Below are positions 1 through 9,486 of a DNA stretch of 64,000 bases, in pieces. The stretch lies in contig NZ_JAKGCR010000001.1 of the NCBI RefSeq assembly GCF_022668875.1, positions 124,001 through 188,000 of the forward strand. The letters are read 5' to 3'. The notes below the pieces were generated by a model. That model saw only the letters and a list, made by a program, of their open reading frames with translations, searched no databases and was not told the DNA's origin. The translations under genes and the position numbers were made by a program. Position 1 is the stretch's first letter. Each line of letters starts with the position of its first letter. Source of the DNA: Domibacillus sp. PGB-M46 (lineage in GTDB: Bacteria > Bacillota > Bacilli > Bacillales > Domibacillaceae).

Positions 1-726
1 CAATCCCCTTTTTACGGCTTCATCCAATCCTCTGTCTGTAATCACTTCATAAAGACCATTTGGCGGTCCAATCGATGAAAAAGCACGCTTGCCGAATTTG
101 CTTGAATCAGCCATTAAAAACACTTCATCTGACTGCTCCATCATTTTCTTTTTTAAAAGAGCCTGCTGCTCATTGGAATCACTCAGACCTGCATCAAGAT
201 GAACGGCTTTGCAGGACAAAAAGGTTTTGTTCACATGGTATAAATCAAGAGAACGTTCCGCCAGCGGCCCAACAAATGATAATGACTTTGGCAGAAGAAT
301 ACCGCCGGTTGAAATCACGTTGATCCGTTCTTTTTTACTTAGTTCCATCACTACTTTTATCGAATTCGTAATAACCGTCAGTGTCATATTCGGCAGCGCC
401 TTCGCCATATACCAGGCCGTCGTGCTTGCATCTAAAATAATGCGGTCCCCTTCCTGCACCCGCTTGGCTGCTTCATGTGCGATTACTTTTTTTTCCTGTA
501 CATTTATAATGACACGCTCGGAAAAATGCACTTCCGATTCTTCATCCTGCATGCTGACCGCACCGCCATGACTTCGCTGCAGTTTGCCTTCCTTTTCGAG
601 CTTTTCAAGATCGCGGCGAATTGTTTCTTCCGTGACGGAGAAAATATCGCTCAGCTCTGATACGCGGATACTTGACCGTTCATTCACCAGCTCTACAATT
701 TTTTGATGTCTCTCTGCTACCAGCAT
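1..726 (-). CDS. rhaR: DeoR-family regulator of rhamnose genes, 3' end outside window
   Basis: Open from an ATG at 724-726 to the left edge (242 codons), so the C-terminus is missing. The N-terminus has the DeoR winged helix (residues about 1-55: RHQKIVELV..., then TEETIRRDLEKLEKEGKLQRSHGGA, the family's recognition helix and GGA motif). The rest is the sugar-phosphate sensing domain with ITNS, STGGIL and the GPLAERSL stretch. As the last gene of the rhamnose set it is most likely the repressor RhaR (YulB in B. subtilis), which in that species senses rhamnulose 1-phosphate. An AAACAAA-rich tract lies just before its start, which suggests autoregulation. The assignment to rhamnose rests on family plus position. 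Confidence 0.88.
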   Translation of the reverse strand, partial: MLVAERHQKIVELVNERSSIRVSELSDIFSVTEETIRRDLEKLEKEGKLQRSHGGAVSMQDEESEVHFSERVIINVQEKKVIAHEAAKRVQEGDRIILDASTTAWYMAKALPNMTLTVITNSIKVVMELSKKERINVISTGGILLPKSLSFVGPLAERSLDLYHVNKTFLSCKAVHLDAGLSDSNEQQALLKKKMMEQSDEVFLMADSSKFGKRAFSSIGPPNGLYEVITDRGLDEAVKRGL

Positions 727-742
727 CCTTTTGCACCTGACC

Positions 743-760
743 TTTGTTTGTTTTTGTTTA
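743..760 (-). promoter_or_regulatory. AAACAAA repeat tract before rhaR, putative RhaR operator
   Basis: On the minus strand this reads TAAACAAAAACAAACAAA, i.e. repeated AAACAAA units between the rhaM stop and the rhaR ATG. The same heptamer recurs at the rhaEW and rhaM promoters. DeoR-family proteins often bind such direct A-rich repeats. Function is inferred. Confidence 0.5.
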
Positions 761-765
761 TTTTA

Positions 766-1080
766 TCATGCCAAATAAAAAACGTCTTTCAGCTCCACCG
801 CCACTGGACTGTTATCCGGATTCGTCTCCATTATCGGCTCCATAAACGCCCACCATTTTCGGCATACTTCTGTCTCTGCCATTTGAGCCCATTTTTCTTC
901 ACTCTCAATTTCCACATAAGCAAACAGCTTGCCCGTCGCTTCCTCTAAGAAAATTGAGTAGTTGCGCGCTCCATGGGCCCGCAGTTCCTCTGCCAGCTCA
1001 GGCCATAGCTCATCATGACGCTTTTTATATTCCTTATACTGGTCTTTATACACAGTCATCATAGTCGCTTTTCGAATCAT
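766..1080 (-). CDS. rhaM: L-rhamnose mutarotase
   Basis: A 104-residue protein of the usual RhaM length. It interconverts the alpha and beta anomers of L-rhamnose so that the isomerase gets its preferred form. Family marks are the N-terminal [20 protein letters not shown] segment with the catalytic His in RHDELWP, the aromatic EYK helix, and the C-terminal [12 protein letters not shown] tryptophan pair with the family's D/E-rich tail. The ATG at 1080 agrees with the family N-terminus (MxRxAxxMxV). It ends 40 bp before rhaR and has its own promoter at 1108-1136, so it may be transcribed apart from rhaA. Cytoplasmic. Confidence 0.93.
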   Translation of the reverse strand: MIRKATMMTVYKDQYKEYKKRHDELWPELAEELRAHGARNYSIFLEEATGKLFAYVEIESEEKWAQMAETEVCRKWWAFMEPIMETNPDNSPVAVELKDVFYLA

Positions 1081-1107
1081 CGCCTACACTCCGTTTCTTT
1101 TTGTTTT

Positions 1108-1136
1108 ATCATAACTTATTTTTGTTTGTTTTTGAA
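1108..1136 (-). promoter_or_regulatory. rhaM promoter with embedded AAACAAA repeats
   Basis: Minus strand: -35 TTCAAA (1131-1136), 17-bp spacer, -10 TATGAT (1108-1113). The spacer carries AACAAACAAAAA and another AAACAAAA follows the -10 box. The architecture is almost the same as at rhaEW (6847-6875), which points to one regulator for both. Confidence 0.65.
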
Positions 1137-1150
1137 TACCCTTTCAAAAC

Positions 1151-1180
1151 AAAAAAACCGGACGTTTACAAAATCCAGTT
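1151..1180 (-). terminator. Terminator-like hairpin upstream of rhaM promoter
   Basis: Minus strand AACTGGA, 11-nt loop, TCCGGTT (7 pairs, one G-U), followed by TTTTT. It would stop read-through before the rhaM promoter. Confidence 0.55.
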
Positions 1181-1272
1181 TCTTTTATGTTCAATCTCCT
1201 CCACCTGCATATGCCTATTGATTGTTGAAGACATGCCATTTGTTTTACAAATTAGCACAGCTAATCTTTTCC

Positions 1273-1306
1273 ATAAAAAAACCGGTACTTGTTGTAAGTA
1301 CCAGTT
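1273..1306 (-). terminator. Intrinsic terminator downstream of the Dabb gene
   Basis: Minus strand GGTACTT, ACAAC loop, AAGTACC, then GGTTTTTTT. A clean short stem plus U-tract on the strand that carries the Dabb gene. Confidence 0.7.
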
Positions 1307-1352
1307 TCCGTGTGTAGACGAAGTCTCTCGCTTTAAAAAAGAGCCGATAAAT

Positions 1353-1397
1353 GAAGACTGCCGGACTGCGCGTTCCACAGGCAGTCCGGCAGTCTTC
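1353..1397. repeat. Perfect 17-bp inverted repeat
   Basis: Arms 1353-1369 and 1381-1397 (GAAGACTGCCGGACTGC and its complement) with an 11-nt loop. On the minus strand the nearest T-run is about 10 nt beyond the stem, so this is not a textbook terminator. Confidence 0.75.
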
Positions 1398-1473
1398 ACT
1401 AAGTCGTGTTGAAGATCCATAAGCAAGGATTGACTAGACATCTTCTCTTTTGTTTATTTGCAACCGCTGCTTT

Positions 1474-1779
1474 TTACCAGGCAACTTCATAATCCACTAC
1501 GATGACATTGTCGATTAATCCTTCAATTTCGGACAGAAATTTTTCATGCAGCGGGTGTGTCTGGTACTCTGTTAAAGACTGTTTGTCTTTAAATGTAACA
1601 TGCAGGCCTAATGTGTACCCTTGTGCCTGTTCTACTTCATCTGTTGCGTTAATGCCGGCTGTTACCTTCATAATACCCGGGATTTCTCCTTGAAACTTCA
1701 GCAGCTGCAGTGCCAGCTCCTGCTGCTTTTCCATTGTTACCTCTTCTTTAAATTTAAAAGACACCAAGTGTTCGTACAT
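1474..1779 (-). CDS. Dabb-family (stress-response alpha/beta barrel) protein
   Basis: A 101-residue protein read from the ATG at 1777-1779, which follows an AAGGAAGGTG ribosome site; a longer in-frame extension upstream has no such site. MYEHLVSFKFKEEV at the start, the central GYTLGLHVTFKDKQSLTEYQTHPLHEKF and a C-terminal DNVIVVDYEV are typical of the Dabb fold, a dimeric ferredoxin-like barrel. The biochemical role of this family is mostly unknown. It lies between the rhaA terminator and rhaM, an unusual companion for rhamnose genes, and has no clear AAACAAA-type promoter of its own. A link to rhamnose use is only positional. Confidence 0.82.
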   Translation of the reverse strand: MYEHLVSFKFKEEVTMEKQQELALQLLKFQGEIPGIMKVTAGINATDEVEQAQGYTLGLHVTFKDKQSLTEYQTHPLHEKFLSEIEGLIDNVIVVDYEVAW

Positions 1780-1850
1780 GTTTGCTACACACCTTCCTTT
1801 TTTTCCGTTCACTCGTTTTATTCCCCATTTTTCCAGCGGATATGCAAAAG

Positions 1851-1887
1851 AAAAAGCCGCCCCGTGGAAGATCATCTCCGGGGCGGC
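1851..1887 (-). terminator. Terminator after rhaA
   Basis: Minus strand GCCGCCCCG, 14-nt loop, CGGGGCGGC then TTTTTC. Very stable 9-bp GC stem 36 bases past the rhaA stop; it ends the rhaEW-rhaB-rhaA transcript. Confidence 0.85.
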
Positions 1888-1922
1888 CTTTCGCAAAAGA
1901 ACTTTTTCTTGGTTTTTCTGTT

Positions 1923-3203
1923 TTATTTGCTTACTTCCTGCTCTTTTTGTGACCGTTTCGACAAAACCGTTTCTTCGTATTGCTTTACCTCATTCAGCCA
2001 GCTCTCTTTCACCGGCACGTTCATTTGCTCACAGTAGTAATCCCAGACAGCGCCGAACGGATACGTTTTAAACTCTTCCATCAAAGCAAGGCGTTCGGTG
2101 AAGTTTCCTTCCTCCTGCAGCTGCTTTAAGTGCTCGTTCGGCACGAGAAGCGCATACAGCAGTGCTTTAATCATATTGCGTGTACCAATCGTCCACGCTG
2201 CTACACGGTTAATGCTTGCATCAAAGAAATCAAGGCCGATAATCACTTTGTCGAGCGCATCGTTACGGACAATTTCAAGCGCAATTTCCCGAAGCTCGTC
2301 ATCTAAAATGACAACATGGTCACTATCCCAGCGAACTGGTCGCGATACATGCAATGCCAGCTTATCTGCATAAAGCAGCATGGACGAAATTTTGTTTGAA
2401 ACTGTTTCAGTCGGATGATAATGCCCCGTATCAAGCAAGCATAGTTTGTTGTTTTTCAGCGCATAACCGAGATAAAATTCGTGAGACCCCACCACATAAG
2501 ACTCAGAGCCGATTCCGAACACTTTGCTTTCCACAGCATCCAGGTGGTACTGTTCATCGATATCTTCAGCAAAAATTTGATCCAATGACTCTTTTAATCT
2601 CTTGCGGGGCGTCAGGCGGTCACTTGGAATGTCCTTATATCCATCTGGAATCCAAACATTCGTTAAGCAGGGCGTTCCAAGCTCACGGCCAAAATGCTCA
2701 CCAATTTTGCGAGATGCGATGCAGTGATCAATCCAAAACCTTCGGATTTCTTCGTCCGGATGCGAAAGCGTCAAGCCGTCTGCTGCTTTTTCGTGTGAAA
2801 ACAGCGTCGGATTAAAATCAAGGCCAAGGCCATGCTGTTTTGCCCAGTGAACCCAGTTATCGAAATGCTCTGGCTTTAATTGGTCACGGTCGACTGCCTC
2901 TCCGTTCGTTTCCGCATATAAAGCATGCAGATTTACCCGGTGCGTACCCGGAATAAGCGACAATGCTTTTTCTAAATCTGCCCGCAGCTCTTCCGGTGTG
3001 GCCGCCTTGCCCGGGTAATTCCCCGTAACATCAATGCCGCCCGATAATTCACTTTTGTTCACTTCAAATCCGCCAATATCATCACCCTGCCAGCAATGAA
3101 TCGAAATGGGCACTTTTTTCAATATTTCAAGTGCTGTATCTACATTGATCCCCCACTTGGCATATGCCTGTTTCGCTGCTTCGTATTGTTCTTTTACGCT
3201 CAT
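1923..3203 (-). CDS. rhaA: L-rhamnose isomerase
   Basis: A 426-residue enzyme, full length for RhaA, converting L-rhamnose to L-rhamnulose with a divalent metal in a TIM barrel. Recognisable segments are [15 protein letters not shown] near residue 33, [24 protein letters not shown], the metal-site stretches [12 protein letters not shown] and [14 protein letters not shown], and [14 protein letters not shown]. Its ATG overlaps the rhaB stop in an ATGA, so the two are translationally coupled. A strong terminator follows. Third gene of the rhaEW-rhaB-rhaA transcript. Confidence 0.97.
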   Translation of the reverse strand: MSVKEQYEAAKQAYAKWGINVDTALEILKKVPISIHCWQGDDIGGFEVNKSELSGGIDVTGNYPGKAATPEELRADLEKALSLIPGTHRVNLHALYAETNGEAVDRDQLKPEHFDNWVHWAKQHGLGLDFNPTLFSHEKAADGLTLSHPDEEIRRFWIDHCIASRKIGEHFGRELGTPCLTNVWIPDGYKDIPSDRLTPRKRLKESLDQIFAEDIDEQYHLDAVESKVFGIGSESYVVGSHEFYLGYALKNNKLCLLDTGHYHPTETVSNKISSMLLYADKLALHVSRPVRWDSDHVVILDDELREIALEIVRNDALDKVIIGLDFFDASINRVAAWTIGTRNMIKALLYALLVPNEHLKQLQEEGNFTERLALMEEFKTYPFGAVWDYYCEQMNVPVKESWLNEVKQYEETVLSKRSQKEQEVSK

Positions 3204-4651
3204 ACTCTTTCACCCTTTCGATGTTGATTAAACTGTTCTATTCGTTTTGCTGCCTGCTCCTGCGGTGAAAATATTTGGAGCGGAAATGAAGCTCGAATAA
3301 GTTCCCTTCCTTCCTGCAGGCTGCCAAGTTCTTTTGAAGCGATCATCTGCATCATTAAATTGCCAACCGCTGTTGCTTCCGAAGGGCCCGCATAAACCGT
3401 TCTCCCGCTTATATTTGCAGTAAGCTGGTTAAGCAGTTCATTGTTCGCTCCGCCGCCGACAATGTGCAGCCGGTCAATCCGCTGGCCGGTCATTTCTTCG
3501 AGATCTCGAATCGCAATGGCATAAATAATAGCCAGGTTGCCGTACACACAGGCGGCCAGCTCACCGGCGGTTTCCGGGACAGGCTGATTGGTTTCACGGC
3601 AGTACGATTTGATTTCTTCGACCATGTTAGCCGGGTTTAAAAAACGGTCATCATTTAAGTCGACAAACTGGCGGAAATGCTCCACGTTTCTCGCTTCATC
3701 TACAAACTCGGCGAACGTGTAATCAACCGGGAGATGCCGGCGCACTTCCTGCATAATCCACATGCCCATAATATTTTTTAACAAGCGGTATGTGCCGAAA
3801 ACACCCCACTCATTCGTATAATTGTCTTCAAGAGACAGCTCACTGATCACTGGCTCAGCCGACTCAATCCCCAGCAGAGACCAGGTGCCGCTGCTTAAAT
3901 ACGCCCAGTTTTCGCCTTCTCCTGGTGTACCGGCAATGGCGGAAGCGGTGTCATGTGACGCAGCGACTATTACGCGGCAATCCGGCAGATCTGCTCCTGG
4001 AAAACGTTCCTTTGCAAGAGGGCCAAGCTCCTCCCCCGGTTCCGCGAACGGCGGAAATTGGCGGCGTTCAATGGACAGTAATGCCAGCAGTTCTTCATCA
4101 AAATCACGCGTTTTCACATTCAGCATTTGCGTAGTCGATGCATTGGTCACTTCTGTAACTGCACGTCCAGTCAGGCAGTATCCCAGATAATCAGGCACGA
4201 GCAAAATATGTTTTGCGCGCTTGATGAGCTCTTGTTTTTCTTCATATAATTGATAGATTGTATTAAACGGTAAAAATTGAATACCTGTTTTTTCGTAAAT
4301 GCTCTTTTTGTTTATATGCCGGCTGATTTTGCTTATCGTCTGCTCAGTCCGGCTGTCCCGATAGGCAACGACTTCTTGCAAGCGGTTACCATTTTCATCA
4401 ACCAGTACATAGTCAACCGCCCACGTATCAATCCCTACGGTGACAGAATGATAGCCACGTTGTTTCGCTTCAGCCAGTCCTTTAATGATTTCATTAAGTA
4501 AATGATCAATGTCCCAATAACACGTCCCATCTACTTCCCGAAATCCATTGGCAAAACGGTGAATTTCGTTCATCACAAGCTTGCCGTCTTTTATTTCGCC
4601 CGCTACAAGCCGGCCGCTTGAAGCGCCGATATCTACTGCAATATGCGCCAT
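3200..4651 (-). CDS. rhaB: Rhamnulokinase
   Basis: A FGGY-family sugar kinase of 483 residues phosphorylating L-rhamnulose at O1. The start [14 protein letters not shown] (ATG 4649-4651) is chosen because AAGGAG lies 8 bases ahead; longer in-frame starts overlap that site. The N-terminal DIGASSGR is the phosphate-1 loop, then [19 protein letters not shown], and in the C-terminal half [26 protein letters not shown] and [15 protein letters not shown], all RhaB hallmarks. It lies 87 bases downstream of rhaEW, separated by a hairpin, and overlaps rhaA by 4 bases. Confidence 0.97.
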   Translation of the reverse strand: MAHIAVDIGASSGRLVAGEIKDGKLVMNEIHRFANGFREVDGTCYWDIDHLLNEIIKGLAEAKQRGYHSVTVGIDTWAVDYVLVDENGNRLQEVVAYRDSRTEQTISKISRHINKKSIYEKTGIQFLPFNTIYQLYEEKQELIKRAKHILLVPDYLGYCLTGRAVTEVTNASTTQMLNVKTRDFDEELLALLSIERRQFPPFAEPGEELGPLAKERFPGADLPDCRVIVAASHDTASAIAGTPGEGENWAYLSSGTWSLLGIESAEPVISELSLEDNYTNEWGVFGTYRLLKNIMGMWIMQEVRRHLPVDYTFAEFVDEARNVEHFRQFVDLNDDRFLNPANMVEEIKSYCRETNQPVPETAGELAACVYGNLAIIYAIAIRDLEEMTGQRIDRLHIVGGGANNELLNQLTANISGRTVYAGPSEATAVGNLMMQMIASKELGSLQEGRELIRASFPLQIFSPQEQAAKRIEQFNQHRKGERV

Positions 4652-4685
4652 TTCCATCACTCCTTCTTTCATGCCAAAAGCAGCC

Positions 4686-4719
4686 GGACTGCCTGTGCCA
4701 TTAAGGCATAAAGCAGTCC
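4686..4719. repeat. Hairpin between rhaEW and rhaB
   Basis: Arms GGACTGC (4686-4692) and GCAGTCC (4713-4719) with an inner GCC/GGC pairing. There is no long T-run on the minus strand, so it is more likely an mRNA stability or processing element than a full stop, as rhaB has no promoter that I can see. Confidence 0.5.
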
Positions 4720-4738
4720 CTTGCCTGCTGATGAAGCC

Positions 4739-6805
4739 TTATCGCGCAAACGCTGCCGGCACACCGCCGTCAACTGTAACCATGCAGCCCGTTGTTTTGT
4801 CGGCTTTGGATGAAGCGAAAAACGCAATGGATTCCGCAATGTCAGACGGATAAATGTTTACAAGCAGCGTTGTGCGCTTTCGGTAATGCTCTTCCAGCTG
4901 ATCCGGTTCAATGCCGTATGCTGCCGCACGTTCATTGCGCCAGTTGGAGCCCCAAATAGCCGATCCCTGCAGCACGGCATCCGGCAGCACCGAATTTACA
5001 CGAATGCCAAACTCGCCGCCTTCTGCTGCAATACAGCGGGCCAGGTGTGTTTCAAGCGCTTTTACGGCACTGTAAGCCGAAGCATTTTTCCCAGCGTACA
5101 CAGAGTTTTTCGAACCGACAAATACCATGTTGCCGCCGATGCCCTGCTGTTTCATTTGCTTGAACGCTTCACGCGCCACAAGGAAATAGCCTGTGCCAAG
5201 TACATTTATGTTTAAATTCCATTCTTTCAAAGATGTTTCATCAAACGGGCTGGATGTCGCAAGGCCTGCATTATTCACGATTGAATCTACACCGCCAAAC
5301 GTAAGGGCTGCTTTGGCAAAAGCCGCCTGCACCTGCTCTTCGCTGGTCACATCCATTTTCACAGCAGCCGCGCGTTGTTCCTTGTACTGCTCATTAATTT
5401 CAGCCGCTACTTTTTCCGCTCCTTCAAGATTCAAGTCAGCCAGCACTACATGAGCGCCCTCTGACACTAAACGGCGGGCTGTCGCGCTGCCAATCCCGCC
5501 GGCACCGCCTGTAATAAATGCGACTTTGCGGGAAAATTCTGCTTCAGCTGGCGCCAGAGACAATTTGTACAGCTCGAGCGGCCAGTATTCTACGTTATAG
5601 GACTCGTTTTCACTTAAGGATACAAATTCACCAAGAGCCGTTGAGCCTTTCATAACCGCAATTGCACGATGGTAAAGGCCGCCGCTCACATTTGCCATTG
5701 TGATGTTTTTGCCGGAGTTTACCATACCGACACCCGGAATAAGGGTTACACGCGGTGCCGCCTCAAACATCACATCGCCTTCGTTTTTGTTTCGTTCGAA
5801 GTACTCTTTATATTCGGCTTTAAACTGTTCTACACCTGCTTTTACTTTCCCGATCAGCTCTTCCGTCGTACCGTTCTGCGGATCCCAATCAATATAAAGC
5901 GGCTTCATTTTTGTGTGAACAAGATGATCCGGGCAGGCTGCACCTATCTGTGAAAGCGTGCCGGCATTTCTGCTGTTGACAAATTCGAGCACATCTTCTG
6001 CATCATCATAAGTAAGAATCATTTTCTTTTCATCGCTGACTGCACCGCGGATCACTGGCATCACAGCCGCTAATACGTTTTGGCGCTCCTCTTCCGTTAA
6101 TGACTCGTAAACCTGGCCGCCAAATGCTTCTGTTTGTTTTTGTTTGTTTTGGATATAGTTTTCTGCTTCGTTAATGATATTGATGGTTTGGCTGTATGCC
6201 TCTTCGGATGTTTCTCCCCATGTAACCAGTCCGTGTTTTTCCATAAGGACAAGCTCTGCGTTTGGGTTGTTTTTTACCCCTTCTGCAATCATTTTAGATA
6301 GGGTAAAGCCCGGGCGCACATAAGGAACCCATACAAAACGGTCGCCGTAAATTTCTTTGGCAATCTCTTTCCCATTGTCCGCGCAGCAAAGGCTGATAAT
6401 CGCGTCTGGATGTGTATGGTCAACGTGTTTAAATGGCAGGAACGCATGTAAAAGCGTTTCAATCGACATACGCGGATGCTTGCTGTCGATCATGCAATGC
6501 GTCAAGTACTCTACCATTTCTGCATCCGGCATTTCATCGCGCTCAATAAGCGGACGGATATCTTCCAGGTTTAAGCCGGTAAAATTCTCTGCTTTCATTG
6601 TGGCTAAATCGGAACCGCTTCCTTTTACCCATATCACTTCAATATCGCGTCCCCGAAAATCTTTTTCGGTTGTTTTCATAGATGTATTGCCGCCGCCCCA
6701 GTTACATACAGCGCGGTCAGAACCGATTAAATTGGAACGGTAAACCAGTTCTTCTACACCTGATTTTGCTGCCGCTTCATTGGACTCCCATAAGTTTTTG
6801 ACCAT
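4739..6805 (-). CDS. rhaEW: Bifunctional rhamnulose-1-phosphate aldolase / lactaldehyde dehydrogenase
   Basis: A 688-residue fusion. Residues about 1-410 are a class II (zinc) aldolase domain with HTHPDAIISL and KHGLVTWG; it splits rhamnulose 1-phosphate into dihydroxyacetone phosphate and L-lactaldehyde. Residues about 430-688 are a short-chain dehydrogenase with TGGAGGIGSATA cofactor loop, NNAG, and YSAVK catalytic pair, oxidising lactaldehyde to lactate. This matches RhaEW (YuxG) of B. subtilis in size and order. The ATG at 6803-6805 is preferred because GGAGG precedes it; a GTG 15 bases upstream lies within that site. First gene of the operon, behind the promoter at 6847-6875. Confidence 0.96.
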   Translation of the reverse strand: MVKNLWESNEAAAKSGVEELVYRSNLIGSDRAVCNWGGGNTSMKTTEKDFRGRDIEVIWVKGSGSDLATMKAENFTGLNLEDIRPLIERDEMPDAEMVEYLTHCMIDSKHPRMSIETLLHAFLPFKHVDHTHPDAIISLCCADNGKEIAKEIYGDRFVWVPYVRPGFTLSKMIAEGVKNNPNAELVLMEKHGLVTWGETSEEAYSQTINIINEAENYIQNKQKQTEAFGGQVYESLTEEERQNVLAAVMPVIRGAVSDEKKMILTYDDAEDVLEFVNSRNAGTLSQIGAACPDHLVHTKMKPLYIDWDPQNGTTEELIGKVKAGVEQFKAEYKEYFERNKNEGDVMFEAAPRVTLIPGVGMVNSGKNITMANVSGGLYHRAIAVMKGSTALGEFVSLSENESYNVEYWPLELYKLSLAPAEAEFSRKVAFITGGAGGIGSATARRLVSEGAHVVLADLNLEGAEKVAAEINEQYKEQRAAAVKMDVTSEEQVQAAFAKAALTFGGVDSIVNNAGLATSSPFDETSLKEWNLNINVLGTGYFLVAREAFKQMKQQGIGGNMVFVGSKNSVYAGKNASAYSAVKALETHLARCIAAEGGEFGIRVNSVLPDAVLQGSAIWGSNWRNERAAAYGIEPDQLEEHYRKRTTLLVNIYPSDIAESIAFFASSKADKTTGCMVTVDGGVPAAFAR

Positions 6806-6846
6806 TTTGTTTTCCTCCACCCTTAATCTTTATTTATGTTTGTTTT

Positions 6847-6875
6847 ATTGTACAATATATTTGTTTATTTTTGAA
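6847..6875 (-). promoter_or_regulatory. rhaEW promoter with AAACAAA operator elements
   Basis: Minus strand: -35 TTCAAA (6870-6875), spacer 17, -10 TACAAT (6847-6852). AAACAAA units lie in the spacer and just after the -10, and A-rich repeats extend upstream to about 6900. A repressor here would cover both core elements. The match to the rhaM promoter is striking. Confidence 0.72.
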
Positions 6876-6913
6876 TATATTTTTTTGTTTTTTGTTTTTT
6901 CTTTTCCCCATAC

Positions 6914-6950
6914 AAAAAAACCCCTCTCAGCTGTTTAAGCTGGAAGAGGT
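6914..6950 (-). terminator. Terminator after the SDR gene
   Basis: Minus strand CCTCTTCCAGCT, TAAAC loop, AGCTGAGAGGGG then TTTTTTT. One mismatch in the stem. It separates the SDR gene from the rhaEW promoter. Confidence 0.8.
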
Positions 6951-6954
6951 TGAG

Positions 6955-7734
6955 TTATCCCTTTAAAAGTGTCTCCGCCCCGTCTACATACACTTCTGTT
7001 CCTGTGATATGGGAAGCGTCTCCGGAAACTAGAAAAGCAAACAAGCTGGCAACCTGCTCTGGCTGGCCCGGTTTTTTCGTAAGTGGAATAGCATTTTTCG
7101 GGATATCGAGCGGAAAATGAATGTCTTTGATTCGCTCAGATGTATCCATCGACTCAAAAATATTTGTATCAATAGAGCCTGGACAAATCGCATTGACTCG
7201 AATACGATATTGAGCAAGCTCAAGCGCTGCCATTTTAGAAAAAGCAGCAATGGCAGCTTTAGATGTACTATACGCGCTGAACCCTTCCTGAGCAAACTGG
7301 TGGCTGCCGCTGACCGAGCTTGTCAGCACGATGCTTCCGCCTCTTTCTTTCATATAAGGGATAGCCGATTTCACGGTCACAAAGGTGCCAACCACATTGT
7401 TTTCAAGGGTTTTTGCCCAATTTTCTTTGGTAAAATGCTCGATTGGGGAAACAGTCCCCAAAATGCCGCCATTCGCAAAAACACAGTCAATACTGCCTGC
7501 TTCTTCGGCGGTTTTTTGCATCACGCGTGCCATCCCCTGTTCATTGGTTATATCCTCATGAAAAACAAGCACTTTTCCTCCAGCGAGCCGGATTTCTTCG
7601 GCTGCGACACTCAGCCGTTCAGCGTTCAGGTCAACAAGACTGATCAGAACCCCGTCTGCAGCAAGACGAAGAGCAGCTGCTTTTCCGATGCCGGATGCCC
7701 CGCCTGTAATCACAGCTGTTTTCTTTGTTTTCAT
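6955..7734 (-). CDS. Short-chain dehydrogenase/reductase
   Basis: A classical SDR of 259 residues. TGGASGIGKAAA (residues about 10-20) binds NAD(P), ANGG replaces the usual NNAG, LTSSVSG carries the catalytic Ser and YSTSK the Tyr/Lys pair; the ICPGSIDTN segment and a conserved C-terminal TGTEVYVDG follow. The aspartate in SLVDLN at the end of the second strand suggests NAD preference. The substrate cannot be read from the sequence. It lies directly upstream of rhaEW on the same strand, and the leader contains AAACAAAAA elements, so co-regulation with rhamnose genes is possible. A terminator separates it from rhaEW. Confidence 0.88.
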   Translation of the reverse strand: MKTKKTAVITGGASGIGKAAALRLAADGVLISLVDLNAERLSVAAEEIRLAGGKVLVFHEDITNEQGMARVMQKTAEEAGSIDCVFANGGILGTVSPIEHFTKENWAKTLENNVVGTFVTVKSAIPYMKERGGSIVLTSSVSGSHQFAQEGFSAYSTSKAAIAAFSKMAALELAQYRIRVNAICPGSIDTNIFESMDTSERIKDIHFPLDIPKNAIPLTKKPGQPEQVASLFAFLVSGDASHITGTEVYVDGAETLLKG

Positions 7735-7801
7735 GTATATAGCTCCTTTTGTTGGACTCTTTTTGTTTATACCCTGTTTCTTTTCGTTTACCCATCAAAA
7801 T

Positions 7802-7823
7802 GTGCCAGCTGAACAGCTGGCAC
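7802..7823. repeat. 9-bp hairpin in the SDR leader
   Basis: GTGCCAGCT, GAAC loop, AGCTGGCAC: a perfect stem about 70 bases before the SDR start. The minus strand continues with ATTTTGATGG, a poor terminator tail. It may be a leader structure or an operator. Confidence 0.45.
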
Positions 7824-7836
7824 CTGTATACAAAAT

Positions 7837-7857
7837 GAAAAAAGCCTGCGCCAGGCT
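7837..7857 (-). terminator. Minus-strand terminator without an obvious gene upstream
   Basis: Minus strand AGCCTG, GCG loop, CAGGCT followed by TTTTTTC. The msmX gene already has a terminator 450 bases upstream, so this one implies another transcript in between. Confidence 0.65.
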
Positions 7858-8178
7858 CCCGGCATAGGCTTCTTCCATTCCCTTTGTGAAACGGGAATTT
7901 GCTGGAGAAGATCTGCTTATATCCAGCAGTCTACTCTGCCTATTCGCAGGAACCGCTAAATGGATTCAGCCGGCGTTTTTTGAAAACCTCGCCGCTTCAA
8001 GCAAATCATTCATCCTGTACAGAGCATGCTATTGTGAATAAAAATGGCTTATTCACAGATGATGGAATAAAGGCTAACAATATTTTTTCATCCGATCACT
8101 CGACCTGGATGCTTCAAATGCCTTTGTAGCTTCCATTTAGCCGCCTCTGTAATTATCTAGTACCCGGTTCCCTTGTTT

Positions 8179-8193
8179 TGAAACCGCTTTCTA
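8179..8193. promoter_or_regulatory. cre-like site (14 of 15)
   Basis: Minus strand TAGAAAGCGGTTTCA against the CcpA consensus WTGNAANCGNWNNCA; only the second base differs. It lies upstream of the orphan terminator at 7837. Confidence 0.5.
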
Positions 8194-8304
8194 AATCTTT
8201 TTAATTATTTTTTATCTTTTTCTGGATTGATCATAATAAAACAAAGAAAAGAATAAAAACGAGTTGAGAAATACAACGGGCTGTTTTTATACTTCGTCCT
8301 TTAA

Positions 8305-8338
8305 AGCAGGAAAGCAGGAAGCATCTGCTGCTTCCTGC
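8305..8338 (-). terminator. msmX terminator
   Basis: Minus strand GCAGGAAGCA, GCAGA loop, TGCTTCCTGC then a T-rich tail. Perfect 10-bp stem 11 bases past the msmX stop. Confidence 0.8.
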
Positions 8339-8348
8339 TGAAAAGTTA

Positions 8349-9449
<1,101 letters not shown>

Positions 9450-9486
9450 TCTCCAATTCCTCCTGTAACCGTTTTCTTAAATCTAT

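Larger units (their letters stand above)
1081..1473. other. Non-coding interval with three hairpins between the Dabb gene and rhaM
   Basis: About 390 bases with no convincing gene. Reading in minus-strand order it holds a lone AAACAAA element near 1452, a perfect 17-bp stem (1353-1397), a terminator (1273-1306), a second terminator-like hairpin (1151-1180) and the rhaM promoter. The minus-strand open frame from 1441 to 1166 crosses the hairpins and has no protein-like composition. Confidence 0.7.
7735..8348. other. Long intergenic region with cre-like site and terminators
   Basis: Over 600 bases without a convincing protein. From right to left on the minus strand: the msmX terminator, a cre-like site (8179-8193), a possible 20-codon frame near 8132-8070 (ATG GAA GCT...), a minus-strand terminator (7837-7857), and a 9-bp hairpin (7802-7823) in the SDR leader. 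A short regulated RNA ending at 7837 is possible but unproven. Confidence 0.5.

Noticed and set aside
727-1160. TTTGTTT repeats read as a CRISPR-like or simple-sequence array
   Set aside because: Units are too short and irregular; their location at promoters fits operators.
1166-1441. Minus-strand open frame of 91 codons between the Dabb gene and rhaM
   Set aside because: It runs through three hairpins, has no ribosome site and no protein-like pattern.
7117-7812. 231-codon plus-strand frame opposite the SDR gene
   Set aside because: The minus-strand SDR has all family motifs; the opposite frame is a mirror of its codon bias.
7899-8129. 76-codon plus-strand frame in the gap before msmX
   Set aside because: No ribosome site, low-complexity composition, no recognisable motif.
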